From a virus: a stretch of DNA of 28,088 nt. The DNA lies in IMG/VR virus record IMGVR_UViG_3300037054_000059, positions 1 to 28,088 of that record, one strand, 5' to 3'. Below the pieces are notes generated by a model. The model was not told where the DNA came from, made no database searches, and saw nothing but the letters and a program-made list of their open reading frames with translations. The position numbers and the translations under genes are program-made. The first letter of the stretch is position 1; every line of letters begins with the position of its first letter. This document shows, one piece after another, positions 7,037-14,090 of this stretch.

Positions 7037-7693
7037 CTAGGATAGGTAAATGAGAGGCGCTGCGGCGGCGGCGGTGGGCGTCGTGAACGTAGAGCCAACG
7101 GCCAGAACAGTTGTCTGACCCGTGGCGCACGGCCCGGAGTTGAATGGCGGGACGTTGCCGCGTCCGTGAGAACCCAACGTCGTTGCCGCAGCGAACGTCG
7201 GTCCCGTAGTCCCGGCGATGCAGAAGAAAATCCAATACTGCCCAGCCGTTGGAACGGTGTAGGGGGCAGCGAAGGCAAAGGTCTGCACCGCATCAGCAGC
7301 AACCACCGCAGTCAGCGTGTCTGCGGTAACAGCCAAAACCTTGGAAGTCGTTGCTACCGACGCAATTCCGGCCCACTGGTGGGTGGGCGTCGAGGTCGCG
7401 GTGACGGCATTGATGAGGCTGACGTTGTTGAGGATGAAACCTGCGGGCAAGGTCATAATCGAAGCGAACACGGTCCCTGCGGTAGCGGTGAGTGACGAGG
7501 TTGCGAGTTCGTCCGGGAACGTCTGGGCCGTGACACCAGTGAGTGCCGAAGGCCCGGTGTATCCACCATAGAACGCCTGCATGGCCATGACCGCTGGCCC
7601 GATGTTAGGGTCGTACGCCCTGTTGAGCGTGTCGAGGGCGCCCGGAAAGACCGAACCCGCGTTACCACCCGTGACCTGATCTTCTGTTGCCAT
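7037..7693 (-). CDS. Beta-rich virion protein with FPGALD attachment N-terminus
   Basis: The start MATEDQVTGGNAG is fixed by AAAAGGAG eight bases upstream; the frame continues upstream without support. The 218-residue protein has VFPGALDTLNRAYDPNIGPAVMAMQAFYG near its N-terminus, the same FPGA(L/I)D module that opens the tailspike protein. Residues from about 55 are Thr/Ala/Val-rich beta strands (LTATAGTVFASIMTLPAGFILNNVSL, then YTVPTAGQYWIFFCIAGTTGPTF), with the look of a carbohydrate-binding or decoration beta-sandwich. No enzyme motif is visible. It is probably a minor virion protein, anchored like the tailspike and exposed on the particle surface. It follows the 85-aa gene by two bases and runs into the glycosyltransferase-like gene 13 bases later. 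Confidence 0.78.
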   Translation of the reverse strand: MATEDQVTGGNAGSVFPGALDTLNRAYDPNIGPAVMAMQAFYGGYTGPSALTGVTAQTFPDELATSSLTATAGTVFASIMTLPAGFILNNVSLINAVTATSTPTHQWAGIASVATTSKVLAVTADTLTAVVAADAVQTFAFAAPYTVPTAGQYWIFFCIAGTTGPTFAAATTLGSHGRGNVPPFNSGPCATGQTTVLAVGSTFTTPTAAAAAPLIYLS

Positions 7694-7695
7694 TT

Positions 7696-7953
7696 CTATT
7701 CTCCTTTTGTGACTTTGATTTCGGGCACCAATGGCGCGTTGATACCACCTGCGGGAGCATTTACTCCCCACACGGGGTCTGAAACAAGGTTCTGCGGGGT
7801 CATTATCTGGGACGTGAAGTTATCCATCTTGTGTCCGCCAATGCTGGTATCAGCATCAGCGTAAGGGCGTGCGTCTCCGGCAGTTGGGGTGTAGCCCGCC
7901 TGGTCCGCTCCACCAGATTCTGGCTCTCTCGCGGCGCTCGCTGGGGCCGTCAT
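7696..7953 (-). CDS. Small hypothetical virion-operon protein
   Basis: The 85-residue protein has no recognisable domain. The N-terminal half is Ala/Gly/Asp-rich and probably disordered (REPESGGADQAGYTPTAGDARPYADAD). The second half is MDNFTSQIMTPQNLVSDPVWGVNAPAGGINAPLVPEIKVTKGE. The start is either the ATG overlapping the upstream stop as TGATG (chosen here) or the GTG one codon earlier, giving a GTGA overlap. Its last codons, AAA GGA GAA, also provide the ribosome binding site of the next gene. Its position among small genes downstream of the capsid gene suggests a head or connector accessory protein, but nothing in the sequence shows this. Confidence 0.72.
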   Translation of the reverse strand: MTAPASAAREPESGGADQAGYTPTAGDARPYADADTSIGGHKMDNFTSQIMTPQNLVSDPVWGVNAPAGGINAPLVPEIKVTKGE

Positions 7954-8393
7954 CACATACCGTCGTGATCTGTGTCGGGCCCGGTATCGCCGTCACCGTC
8001 TTGGTCACCGTTTGCCGGGTAATGCTCACCGAACTTGGTGAAACTTCCAACCTGAGGCCAGTCGGGCACTACGTCATGCGCGGTACGCTGCGCGACCTGC
8101 CAGCCATCGGGAGCCTCTCCGTCAACGTCGCCCAGTTGGTCCTGGGGAGCGTTGAAGACTTCACCCCTCGGGACTTCAGAGCCGAAGGTCTGGGTAATTA
8201 CAGGTTCTCCGAATTGACTCGGAGCGTCGATTGAGGTGTTGGGTTCAATCCCACGCAGGTTATCAGTCGGCCCAGGGTTGGTAGCGGAAGTCTCGGGAAG
8301 ATTCACCCCGTACCCGTCTTTGCCCCTGGAGCCTTCAACGTCCATTGGTGACAACGGGCTGACGCCTACCTGTCGGGCTGCTGCTAAATCCAT
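7953..8393 (-). CDS. Hypothetical acidic, disordered protein
   Basis: The 146-residue protein is rich in Gly, Asp, Pro and Asn with few hydrophobic runs, so it is likely largely disordered. It ends in an Asp/Gly repeat (NGDQDGDGDTGPDTDHDGM) that resembles calcium-binding DxDxDG loops, such as dockerin or thrombospondin-type-3 loops, but it has no full EF-hand. GAGAGG nine bases before the ATG supports the start, and it overlaps the gene upstream by 10 bases. Its function is unknown. The calcium-loop resemblance could be incidental in so acidic a tail. Confidence 0.72.
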   Translation of the reverse strand: MDLAAARQVGVSPLSPMDVEGSRGKDGYGVNLPETSATNPGPTDNLRGIEPNTSIDAPSQFGEPVITQTFGSEVPRGEVFNAPQDQLGDVDGEAPDGWQVAQRTAHDVVPDWPQVGSFTKFGEHYPANGDQDGDGDTGPDTDHDGM

Positions 8394-8641
8394 GGAATCG
8401 TCCTCTCAGGATTGATTTCTCCATCCATCCTACCTTCAGCAATAATCCCGTGGTCGAATGCCGCGTCATTGGCTGCGGCCCTTACTGGGCGAGGAGGTAA
8501 TGGGACCTCTTCTTGACCGGCGATCATGAGTAAATCGGGCTTTAAGCCCAGCCCTGATTGGGCACCCGACCACGGAACCTCTGCGGGAAGACGTGAACCC
8601 GTCGTCTCGGTGTTAAGTACTACGTCTGCTTCGTCAGCCAT
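8384..8641 (-). CDS. Small hypothetical protein
   Basis: The 85-residue protein MADEADVVLNTETTGSRL ... has no recognised domain, signal peptide or membrane segment. It contains a Pro-rich stretch (EEVPLPPRPVRAAANDAAFDHG) and ends INPERTIPWI. AGAGGT at suitable spacing precedes the ATG, and it overlaps both neighbours by 8-10 bases, so it belongs to the capsid-downstream cluster of coupled small genes. The MAD- start resembles that of the next upstream gene (MADADL). That may be chance, since both share the nucleotide context ATGGCTGACG. Confidence 0.7.
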   Translation of the reverse strand: MADEADVVLNTETTGSRLPAEVPWSGAQSGLGLKPDLLMIAGQEEVPLPPRPVRAAANDAAFDHGIIAEGRMDGEINPERTIPWI

Positions 8642-8903
8642 GAATTACCTCTTTCTTGCAACGTGAACAGCGCCAATCGGCGGGGCTAGCAGCTACGCCC
8701 CATCTGTGAATCCCAAGAAAACAACGAAGCCGAGAAGATTTCTTAAAGGCCCATCGTTCGTAGCGGCGAATGAACCACGAAAGTTTCTTGTCTCTCGACA
8801 TTCCTATCGGTTCGGGAGCGTCGTTAATCACTTTGCGCAACTCGTCTTGGGATTTGCAAGCATTGATTTTTGCAGCAAGGTCAATCAAGTCAGCGTCAGC
8901 CAT
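8634..8903 (-). CDS. Small protein with C-terminal zinc-knuckle motif
   Basis: The 89-residue protein has two parts. Residues 5-30 (DLIDLAAKINACKSQDELRKVINDA) form a predicted helical hairpin resembling the C-terminal end of the scaffold-like protein (DLAIAMRNAKSKQELMGIIGEV). Residues 58-89 carry C61, H66, C79 and C82 in the arrangement LRCFLGIHRWG ... DWRCSRCKK, a compact zinc-knuckle pattern seen in many small actinobacterial and phage proteins. I know no specific role. The shared helical segment suggests contact with the same partner as the scaffold-like protein. GAGG lies about 10 bases before the ATG. Confidence 0.78.
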   Translation of the reverse strand: MADADLIDLAAKINACKSQDELRKVINDAPEPIGMSRDKKLSWFIRRYERWAFKKSSRLRCFLGIHRWGVAASPADWRCSRCKKEVIHG

Positions 8904-9384
8904 TGGCGATTGCCTCGATTTCTGCTACTTGTTCGGGGGTGAGTTTGGTCAGGTCAATGCTCGTGGGAACGGGCTCAGAATCGGCTTCTGGGGCCGTCTC
9001 AACCGCACCTGCGGCCTCAACCGCTTCGGGCGTCAATGTCGCTAAGTGCGAACCATCTTCGTCGGGAACTTCCTGAACCGAGGAATCGCCGGTCTCTCCA
9101 GAGACATCGAAGGTTCCGGTGGTCCCGGTGAACTCTGCGGGGGGTCGGTCTTCGTCGCCTGGACGGTCGCGACGATTGAAGTCGTTGGGTTCTGCCTCTT
9201 GGATGTCCTTGCTCAGTTCAGGGACAGGAAAGCCCATGACCGAGAGTTCCGCGTTCTGGGCAACCGGGGTAACGACTTGACCCGTCTCGATGCTCGTGAG
9301 TGAGCCACAGGCGAGACATTGAAAGTTAGCAATGTCCGCTGCGAGTAAATCAGCCCTGCCACAGTTGGCACATTTTTCAGCCAT
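8896..9384 (-). CDS. Zinc-ribbon protein with acidic tail
   Basis: The 162-residue protein opens with a four-cysteine zinc ribbon (C5, C8, C23, C26: EKCANCGR ... FQCLACGS). The remainder is strongly acidic and low-complexity (GDEDRPPAEFTG, DEDGSHLATLTPEAVEAAGAVETAPEADSE) and ends in a predicted helix, DLTKLTPEQVAEIEAIANG. AAGGAG five bases before the ATG makes the start secure. It is the first gene after the capsid gene, beyond a strong hairpin, and could be a head decoration or connector-associated protein. No family was recognised. Confidence 0.78.
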   Translation of the reverse strand: MAEKCANCGRADLLAADIANFQCLACGSLTSIETGQVVTPVAQNAELSVMGFPVPELSKDIQEAEPNDFNRRDRPGDEDRPPAEFTGTTGTFDVSGETGDSSVQEVPDEDGSHLATLTPEAVEAAGAVETAPEADSEPVPTSIDLTKLTPEQVAEIEAIANG

Positions 9385-9402
9385 GTAAACTCCTTGGTCT
9401 TA

Positions 9403-9431
9403 GGTCGGGAGAGTTTTTACCCCTCCCGACC
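9403..9431 (-). terminator. 9-bp perfect hairpin downstream of the capsid gene (attenuator candidate)
   Basis: GGTCGGGAG and CTCCCGACC pair perfectly around an 11-base loop, 11 bases after the capsid stop and before the next ribosome site. There is no U-tract on the minus strand, so it is not a classical intrinsic terminator. Partial attenuation or 3'-end protection of the capsid message is more likely. Confidence 0.5.
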
Positions 9432-9441
9432 AGGACAAACG

Positions 9442-10452
9442 TTACAGGTCCTCCGTGGGCGTGTCAACGCCAGCGGTCGTGTTTTGACCAATCGAACTAG
9501 CGGATTCTTGACGCCAAATGGAAGCGGAACGGAACACCCCATAGGCGCCCATCCATTTAAATCCAAGCGGCTGGAAGCGGCGGAGGTAGTCAGTGATCGG
9601 GCCCATGACGATGACCGGGTGAGGGCCGTTGCCATCCTTCATTGCCCACACCTTGGCCAAGGCTTGACGACCTAGGAACAGGGTGCCGTAGACATCGGTG
9701 TCGGTGGTCGAAGACCCGGCGTCCGCGAACAGCGGAGCCGTTGGGGTCTCGATGAACCTCGCACCAGCGAAGGCGCCGATTTCACCACGGAACACTTCCT
9801 CGGGAGCCGAGTAGATGTGCGGGGCGATGAGCGCCTGGTTACCCGACTCTTGCCAGAGGTCGAAGGACACGTCCGGGTGGATGAAGGTGAGGTAGTACCC
9901 ACCGTATCCAGGGACGTTGTTGCGCTTCAGGGCCGCCACGTTGTAGCGGATGTCGTAGGCACGCATCGTGTCCAGTGGGGTGATCTGGTTCCTCGCGGTC
10001 GGCGGCTGTCCGGCCGTGCCGACAGTGACGCCAGGACCAGCGGAGTAGTTCACGTTCGAACCGCCCTGAAGCTGAATCTTCGCCACTTCGTCAACGGTTC
10101 GTCCGGCCCAGTAACCAACGGCGTTGGCCTGTACTTCGTCAATGGAGACAAAGGACTGTGCGCGAACGTCAGCCGTGGTGATGGTGCCACCACCATACTC
10201 AGCCAGAGTCAGGGTGACTTGGCTAGAGGTGAGGGCTACCGGCGTGATGTCGGTTGACTCATTGAGCGAGGTCGTTGCCAGCGCAAGGTCGTTCTGGACG
10301 TTAAAGACAACGCTAGAACCGGCCATTGACTGGTTGGTGGGCTTGATGTCCGCCACTTGGTCGAAGTACAACTCCGGTCGAAGGGCGTAGTAGGCCAGCA
10401 TGTCGTACGCAGTCTGTACGTAGTCAACTGTCCCCGTGGTGGTATATGCCAT
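9442..10452 (-). CDS. Major capsid protein, N4-gp56 family (HK97 fold)
   Basis: The 336-residue protein has the layout of N4-gp56-type major capsid proteins. The N-terminal helix region is DYVQTAYDMLAYYALRPEL. The early strand block contains GSSVVFNVQNDLALATTSLNE. Next come TLAEYGGGTITTADVRAQSF, the helix EVQANAVGYWAGRTVDEVAKIQL, the YLTFIHPDVSFDL strand (about 190-203) and VFRGEIGAFAGARFIETPTAPLF. The IHPDV ... F.GEIG...G.RFIET signature is what identifies the family. No N-terminal delta domain is visible, so a separate scaffold, probably the gene just upstream, is expected. AGGAGG ten bases before the ATG is the strongest ribosome site seen in the operon, fitting high expression. Confidence 0.93.
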   Translation of the reverse strand: MAYTTTGTVDYVQTAYDMLAYYALRPELYFDQVADIKPTNQSMAGSSVVFNVQNDLALATTSLNESTDITPVALTSSQVTLTLAEYGGGTITTADVRAQSFVSIDEVQANAVGYWAGRTVDEVAKIQLQGGSNVNYSAGPGVTVGTAGQPPTARNQITPLDTMRAYDIRYNVAALKRNNVPGYGGYYLTFIHPDVSFDLWQESGNQALIAPHIYSAPEEVFRGEIGAFAGARFIETPTAPLFADAGSSTTDTDVYGTLFLGRQALAKVWAMKDGNGPHPVIVMGPITDYLRRFQPLGFKWMGAYGVFRSASIWRQESASSIGQNTTAGVDTPTEDL

Positions 10453-10477
10453 GTATTAAGGGCCTCCTAGCCCCGAA

Positions 10478-10969
10478 TTAAATCGGTTCGGGCCAGACTC
10501 CAACGAGACCATCCCGGTTCTTGAAACCCGGCTGACCTACGACTTCACCAATAATTCCCATCAACTCCTGCTTGGACTTGGCGTTCCTCATGGCAATTGC
10601 GAGGTCAACATCACCTGATGCGGCTGGCGCTCCACCACCTGCGTTAAGAATCTGCCTCTGAGCAGCGATTTCCTCAGCCGAAGGGCCTTGGTTCTCTGCT
10701 TGAACTGCGACGATTCCGTACTTCTCGGCGTACGCCTTGATGTTCTCGGCGTCCATTGGACCGTCGTAATTCTCAAAGACAACTTCTCGTGCGGGGTGAT
10801 TCGGAACTCCTGCTGCGACAACTACGTCCATCTTCTCCCGCTTCGCATTGAGCAAAGTGGCGGCTTCTAAGTCTCTGGCGGCCTTGCGCCCTTGACGAAG
10901 TTGAGCCTGGATTGAAGGGGACAGTTGCTGTTCTTCTGGTGATAGTTGTTCTTCGTTCTGATCTGACAT
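10478..10969 (-). CDS. Scaffold-like protein upstream of the capsid gene
   Basis: AAAGGAG eight bases before the ATG places the start at MSDQNEEQLSPEE and gives 163 residues. The frame stays open 33 codons further (MPRQVRELFACEAMFGYP...), but that start lacks a ribosome site. The N-terminal 50 residues are Gln/Glu/Lys-rich and helical (SIQAQLRQGRKAARDLEAATLLNAKREKM). The middle has VFENYDGPMDAENIKAYAEKYGIV, a segment resembling one I recall in actinophage scaffolds, and the C-terminus ends in a helical DLAIAMRNAKSKQELMGIIGEV. Small size, high charge and position directly before the capsid gene support capsid scaffolding. It is probably the first gene transcribed from the promoter at about 11.15 kb. 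Confidence 0.8.
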   Translation of the reverse strand: MSDQNEEQLSPEEQQLSPSIQAQLRQGRKAARDLEAATLLNAKREKMDVVVAAGVPNHPAREVVFENYDGPMDAENIKAYAEKYGIVAVQAENQGPSAEEIAAQRQILNAGGGAPAASGDVDLAIAMRNAKSKQELMGIIGEVVGQPGFKNRDGLVGVWPEPI

Positions 10970-11127
10970 TTCAAATTCTCCTTTGGGTACGCGCCATCGT
11001 CGGAGTAACGACGCGGGATAGCCGAACATGGCTTCACATGCGAACAACTCGCGAACTTGACGTGGCATGGATTGTCAAGCCGGAATCGCACCGCACCTAG
11101 GTCAAACTATGACGCCAAGGCAACAGA

Positions 11128-11152
11128 CATGCTTGGTGAGAATTACAGCATG
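11128..11152. repeat. Inverted repeat CATGCT/AGCATG spanning the promoter start site
   Basis: CATGCT and AGCATG are separated by 13 bases and enclose the -10 element and the predicted transcription start of the capsid-module promoter. This is a typical operator position, although the six-base arms are short. Confidence 0.35.
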
Positions 11153-11170
11153 GTTATTTAGAAAAGTCAA
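11142..11170 (-). promoter_or_regulatory. Promoter TTGACT-N17-TGTAAT for the scaffold/capsid module
   Basis: On the minus strand TTGACT, a 17-base spacer and TGTAAT preceded by an extended TGC lie in the 206-base gap between the 411-aa virion gene and the scaffold-like gene. The predicted start is near 11135, leaving a leader of about 165 bases. This is the largest gap inside the virion operon and the natural place for an internal promoter boosting scaffold and capsid. Confidence 0.62.
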
Positions 11171-11175
11171 GCACC

Positions 11176-12411
11176 CTAACTTGTGCCGAAGCCCGCGCCC
11201 GCTACGCCGCCTTGATCGGAGGCGAATCCGCCGCCGCCTTCTGACGGAGCAGCGCGAGTCTGCGCGGCGCGTTGCGTCGCTTGTAGGGCTTGAGCGTTAC
11301 CTTCACCAGCGGCTAAGAGTTGTTGCTGGCTCACAACGCCAGGACCATTGGCCGCGGTTCCAAGTTGCGCCTGCTCAAAACCCGAGGCAGCCATGACGCC
11401 CAAACTCGCGAGACCTGAACCCGGAGAGGACGAGAAGAAGTTGGCGGCCTGCTCGGGAGACAACTGGTTCTGTCCCGAGTTAGAGAGGAAGGCTTGCAGG
11501 GCGTACGCCTGGGATTGTCCGATTTCCCCGAATCCCGTAGTCACCCCTTCGCCACCGGCCACCGCGGAGTTGAACTGTTGCTGCAACGTGTTGATGGTGT
11601 TGGCTGGGTTGAGGTAATAGGAAGCCAGTTGGCCGGTGGAAAGTCCTTGGGTATAGCCGTAGTTCTGTAATTCAGCCTGAATCTGAGGCTGAGCGTTTAT
11701 CGCGTTGGTGTATTCCGTAGTGATTCGGTCACTCATCTCGGAAGTAGATACGTCCCCGGCCCAGGCGTTTCCGATGTCTTGGGAAGTAAGAGTTCCCGGA
11801 ACCAATCCCGCGGTTTCGGCCATGGCCTGAAGTTGCTGGCGATAGGCCATGTAGCCCGCAATCCCCGCTCCGGTATTGGCGTCAGTGTTGGTGTAACCAT
11901 TGGTTATGCGCTGGTTGTAGCCCGGCATAATGGCGTCGAAGCCCGGCGCGTTGTTGATGGTCGCGCCAATCTGGGTCTGGATATCGCCCGCCGTCATGCC
12001 TTGACCGGCCAGCAGGGTGATCTGGGAATTGACCCAACCAGCGAGTGAACCCAGGCCGAAGGTCTGCATCTGCGCGTCAACGGTTGCCGTGGCTGATTGG
12101 GCGCTGGAGGTGTAGTTCGATCCAACGGTCCCCGGAATAACTGAACTCGTGCCGTCCGACATAATCTCGGTAACGGTGCCATCGGGACCGGTGGTGGTGG
12201 AAACTACCGTGGGCGCGGCGAGGGTCGGGGCTGGTCCAGCGGGAGCCGGAGCAGCGGGAGCCGGAGCAGGGACCTTTTTGTCAGCGGCCACGCGATCAGA
12301 TAAAGCCTCTACCGCGGCGGTGGTTGCTGGGGTCGGGTTCGCCTTCGCGGCGGCCTGGCGTACTTTAAGTTCAGCCTCGGCCGTTGAGAGAGCAGTAGAG
12401 ATATCAGTCAT
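11176..12411 (-). CDS. Virion structural protein, probable internal/ejection protein
   Basis: The 411-residue protein starts at an ATG overlapping the upstream stop (TGATG). Residues about 1-45 form a helical segment (STALSTAEAELKVRQAAAKAN), then an Ala/Pro linker (VPAPAPAAPAPAGPAP). From about 110 the body is Gln/Ala/Asn-rich and helical (QMQTFGLGSLAGWVNSQITLLAGQGM, YMAYRQQLQAMAETAGL, ELQNYGYTQGLSTGQLASYYLNP). The C-terminus is Gly/Ala/Gln-rich (PSEGGGGFASDQGG). The composition matches its two upstream neighbours, so the three may form one particle component. Gln/Ala-rich helical proteins of this kind are often phage internal core proteins. It is the last gene before the promoter of the scaffold/capsid module. 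Confidence 0.75.
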   Translation of the reverse strand: MTDISTALSTAEAELKVRQAAAKANPTPATTAAVEALSDRVAADKKVPAPAPAAPAPAGPAPTLAAPTVVSTTTGPDGTVTEIMSDGTSSVIPGTVGSNYTSSAQSATATVDAQMQTFGLGSLAGWVNSQITLLAGQGMTAGDIQTQIGATINNAPGFDAIMPGYNQRITNGYTNTDANTGAGIAGYMAYRQQLQAMAETAGLVPGTLTSQDIGNAWAGDVSTSEMSDRITTEYTNAINAQPQIQAELQNYGYTQGLSTGQLASYYLNPANTINTLQQQFNSAVAGGEGVTTGFGEIGQSQAYALQAFLSNSGQNQLSPEQAANFFSSSPGSGLASLGVMAASGFEQAQLGTAANGPGVVSQQQLLAAGEGNAQALQATQRAAQTRAAPSEGGGGFASDQGGVAGAGFGTS

Positions 12412-14090
12412 CAGACCCCACCGAAGCCCCACTGCTTGCCCAGACCCGTCATCACACTGTCCGACATTTGCTGGGCGTTATTAGACGTATTGAACTGCGG
12501 CATCGTCACCAGTTTCTGCTGCACCTGGTCCAAGGTTAGAGCCTGCTTCACTCCCGTCTTAGCATCGGGGGTGGCAATGACCCAGTTCCAGTCGGGAGAA
12601 GTGTAGTTAATGCTGCCCGGAGCGATTCCGAGGGTATTGGAAATCATCTGTGAGTAAGGCTGAGTGTACTGCGTCGGGGTTATTCCTTGGGCAATGGAAC
12701 TAGCCAGACTGGGATACATCTGGCTGGCCTGGGTTATCATCTGTTGAGTGAACTTCGCTTCCGCACCGGCGATGAGGTTCGATGAACCAAAGGAAGACCC
12801 CGAACCGGTGTAATCCTGCAAGGTCGATTCCACCTGATTCATCAGGCTCTGATTGGTCAAGAGACTGGCTCCGGGATTAGTGGGGTTATACATCAAATAC
12901 TGCTGGGCGATGTTCTGAAACCCGGCGTACAACTGGGATGAGATACCGCTCAGTCCGGTGGGTGCGCCCGTTCCGCTCGGGGTGGCCATTTGGGTGAAAT
13001 CACTCTGACCAGGAGCCAAGGTGGAGAAGTCCAAGGGGATTTTCCCGGTGTTCTGGCCTTGGATGTTTTCTAAAGTATCCACGATGGCCTGGTCCAGCCA
13101 CTCCGCCGCCGTCCCTGAGGCAGTACCAAAACTTCCCGAAGCCACGTAGTTGTTCTTCGCGTAGGCCAGAGCAATGGCGTCGAGTTGCTGTTTACTAAGA
13201 GTTACGCCTATTTGGTTAGCATCCGCCAGGACTTTCTCCTGGGCGTTCTGCAACGCTTGGTTGGCCTGGGCCGGGTCGGTCCCTGGCGATCCATTGGTCC
13301 CGTACGCCTCATCCCAATAACGACCATTGGAAGTGGTGGTCTTCCACCAATTCGTCTGAGCGAGCATGGACTGAAACTGGTTGGTCGCGGCGGCGTCGGT
13401 GGTGGACGGGTCTAGGTTCACCGCCGCATAGAGCATGACCGCATTCACCTGAGGAATGTTCTTCCACCAATTCGTCTGGTAGCCGTACTGCGTCTCCAGT
13501 TTCGTGTCTATCGTTTTCGCGTAACCAGGATCCTCGACATATTGCTTGATGGTCTGTTCCATCTTGCCGAGTTCAGTGGAATTGTTAAAAGGCGTCAGGT
13601 CGTAGCCATAGAAGCTCTTGATATTGGCACCCGCTATCGGGGCGACGGTCGGGGCCTTGGGAATGTTGACGGCGCCGACTTCTCCGGAGCCTCCTCCGCC
13701 TCCAGTACCTGCCGCTGTAGCCAGATAAGCGTCTAAACCCCCGTAGCCATTGGGCTTGCCGGTATTCCATATTGATGCTTCGACCTGCTGATTAATGTCT
13801 GATACGGAGCCAGCCTTAAAAGCGCTAATAATCGCCGGATAGTTCTTGAGGTTGGCGACGGTCGCGTTAATGCCTCCTTGGACGTTCCCAGAGGCTCCAG
13901 CCGCGTGCCCGGCCGGATTACCTACTCCGAGGGGGTTGCCCTTGTTGGCCTCAAATGCAGTGAGGTTCGGGCCGCCCTGTTCGTTAGCGAGCCAGTTGAC
14001 GAACCCCTGCACGGTCGTAGCGTTTACCGGCGCACCGATACCCTTGAGTACTCCATCAATGAACTGAGTCGCAGAGGCTGGGATTGTCAC
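12411..14090 (-). CDS. Virion protein with N-terminal lysozyme-like domain
   Basis: In this 559-residue protein, residues 9-125 read FIDGVLKGIGAPVNATTVQGFVNWLANEQGG ... NKGNPLGVGNPAG ... GGINATVANLKNYPAIISAFKAG ... EASIWNTG. This matches the lysozyme-like peptidoglycan-hydrolase module I recall from actinobacteriophage virion proteins; E37 in WLANEQGG is the likely catalytic acid. A glycine linker (about 128-138) separates it from a 420-residue helical body containing two TNWWK motifs and ending in YPSLASSIAQGITPTQYTQPYSQMISNTLGI. I infer a structural protein that opens the cell wall during DNA entry, comparable in role to the transglycosylase part of T7 gp16. The start overlaps its upstream neighbour by ATGA. 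Confidence 0.82.
   Translation of the reverse strand: MTIPASATQFIDGVLKGIGAPVNATTVQGFVNWLANEQGGPNLTAFEANKGNPLGVGNPAGHAAGASGNVQGGINATVANLKNYPAIISAFKAGSVSDINQQVEASIWNTGKPNGYGGLDAYLATAAGTGGGGGSGEVGAVNIPKAPTVAPIAGANIKSFYGYDLTPFNNSTELGKMEQTIKQYVEDPGYAKTIDTKLETQYGYQTNWWKNIPQVNAVMLYAAVNLDPSTTDAAATNQFQSMLAQTNWWKTTTSNGRYWDEAYGTNGSPGTDPAQANQALQNAQEKVLADANQIGVTLSKQQLDAIALAYAKNNYVASGSFGTASGTAAEWLDQAIVDTLENIQGQNTGKIPLDFSTLAPGQSDFTQMATPSGTGAPTGLSGISSQLYAGFQNIAQQYLMYNPTNPGASLLTNQSLMNQVESTLQDYTGSGSSFGSSNLIAGAEAKFTQQMITQASQMYPSLASSIAQGITPTQYTQPYSQMISNTLGIAPGSINYTSPDWNWVIATPDAKTGVKQALTLDQVQQKLVTMPQFNTSNNAQQMSDSVMTGLGKQWGFGGV
13340..13478. repeat. Two copies of a 19-bp direct repeat inside the lysozyme-domain gene
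   Basis: The 19-base string tcttccaccaattcgtctg occurs at 13340-13358 and again at 13460-13478, exactly 120 bases apart and in frame. It encodes QTNWWK in both places. Identical bases over 19 positions suggest a recent partial duplication or gene conversion rather than peptide-level convergence. Confidence 0.8.

Noticed and set aside
7024-7302. 93-codon upstream extension of the GT-A-like gene
   Set aside because: Arg/Pro-rich shadow of the neighbouring gene; the ATG at 7023 follows the preceding stop with a GGGGCG site.
9403-9431. Classical intrinsic terminator after the capsid gene
   Set aside because: No run of T follows the stem on the minus strand; kept only as an attenuator candidate.
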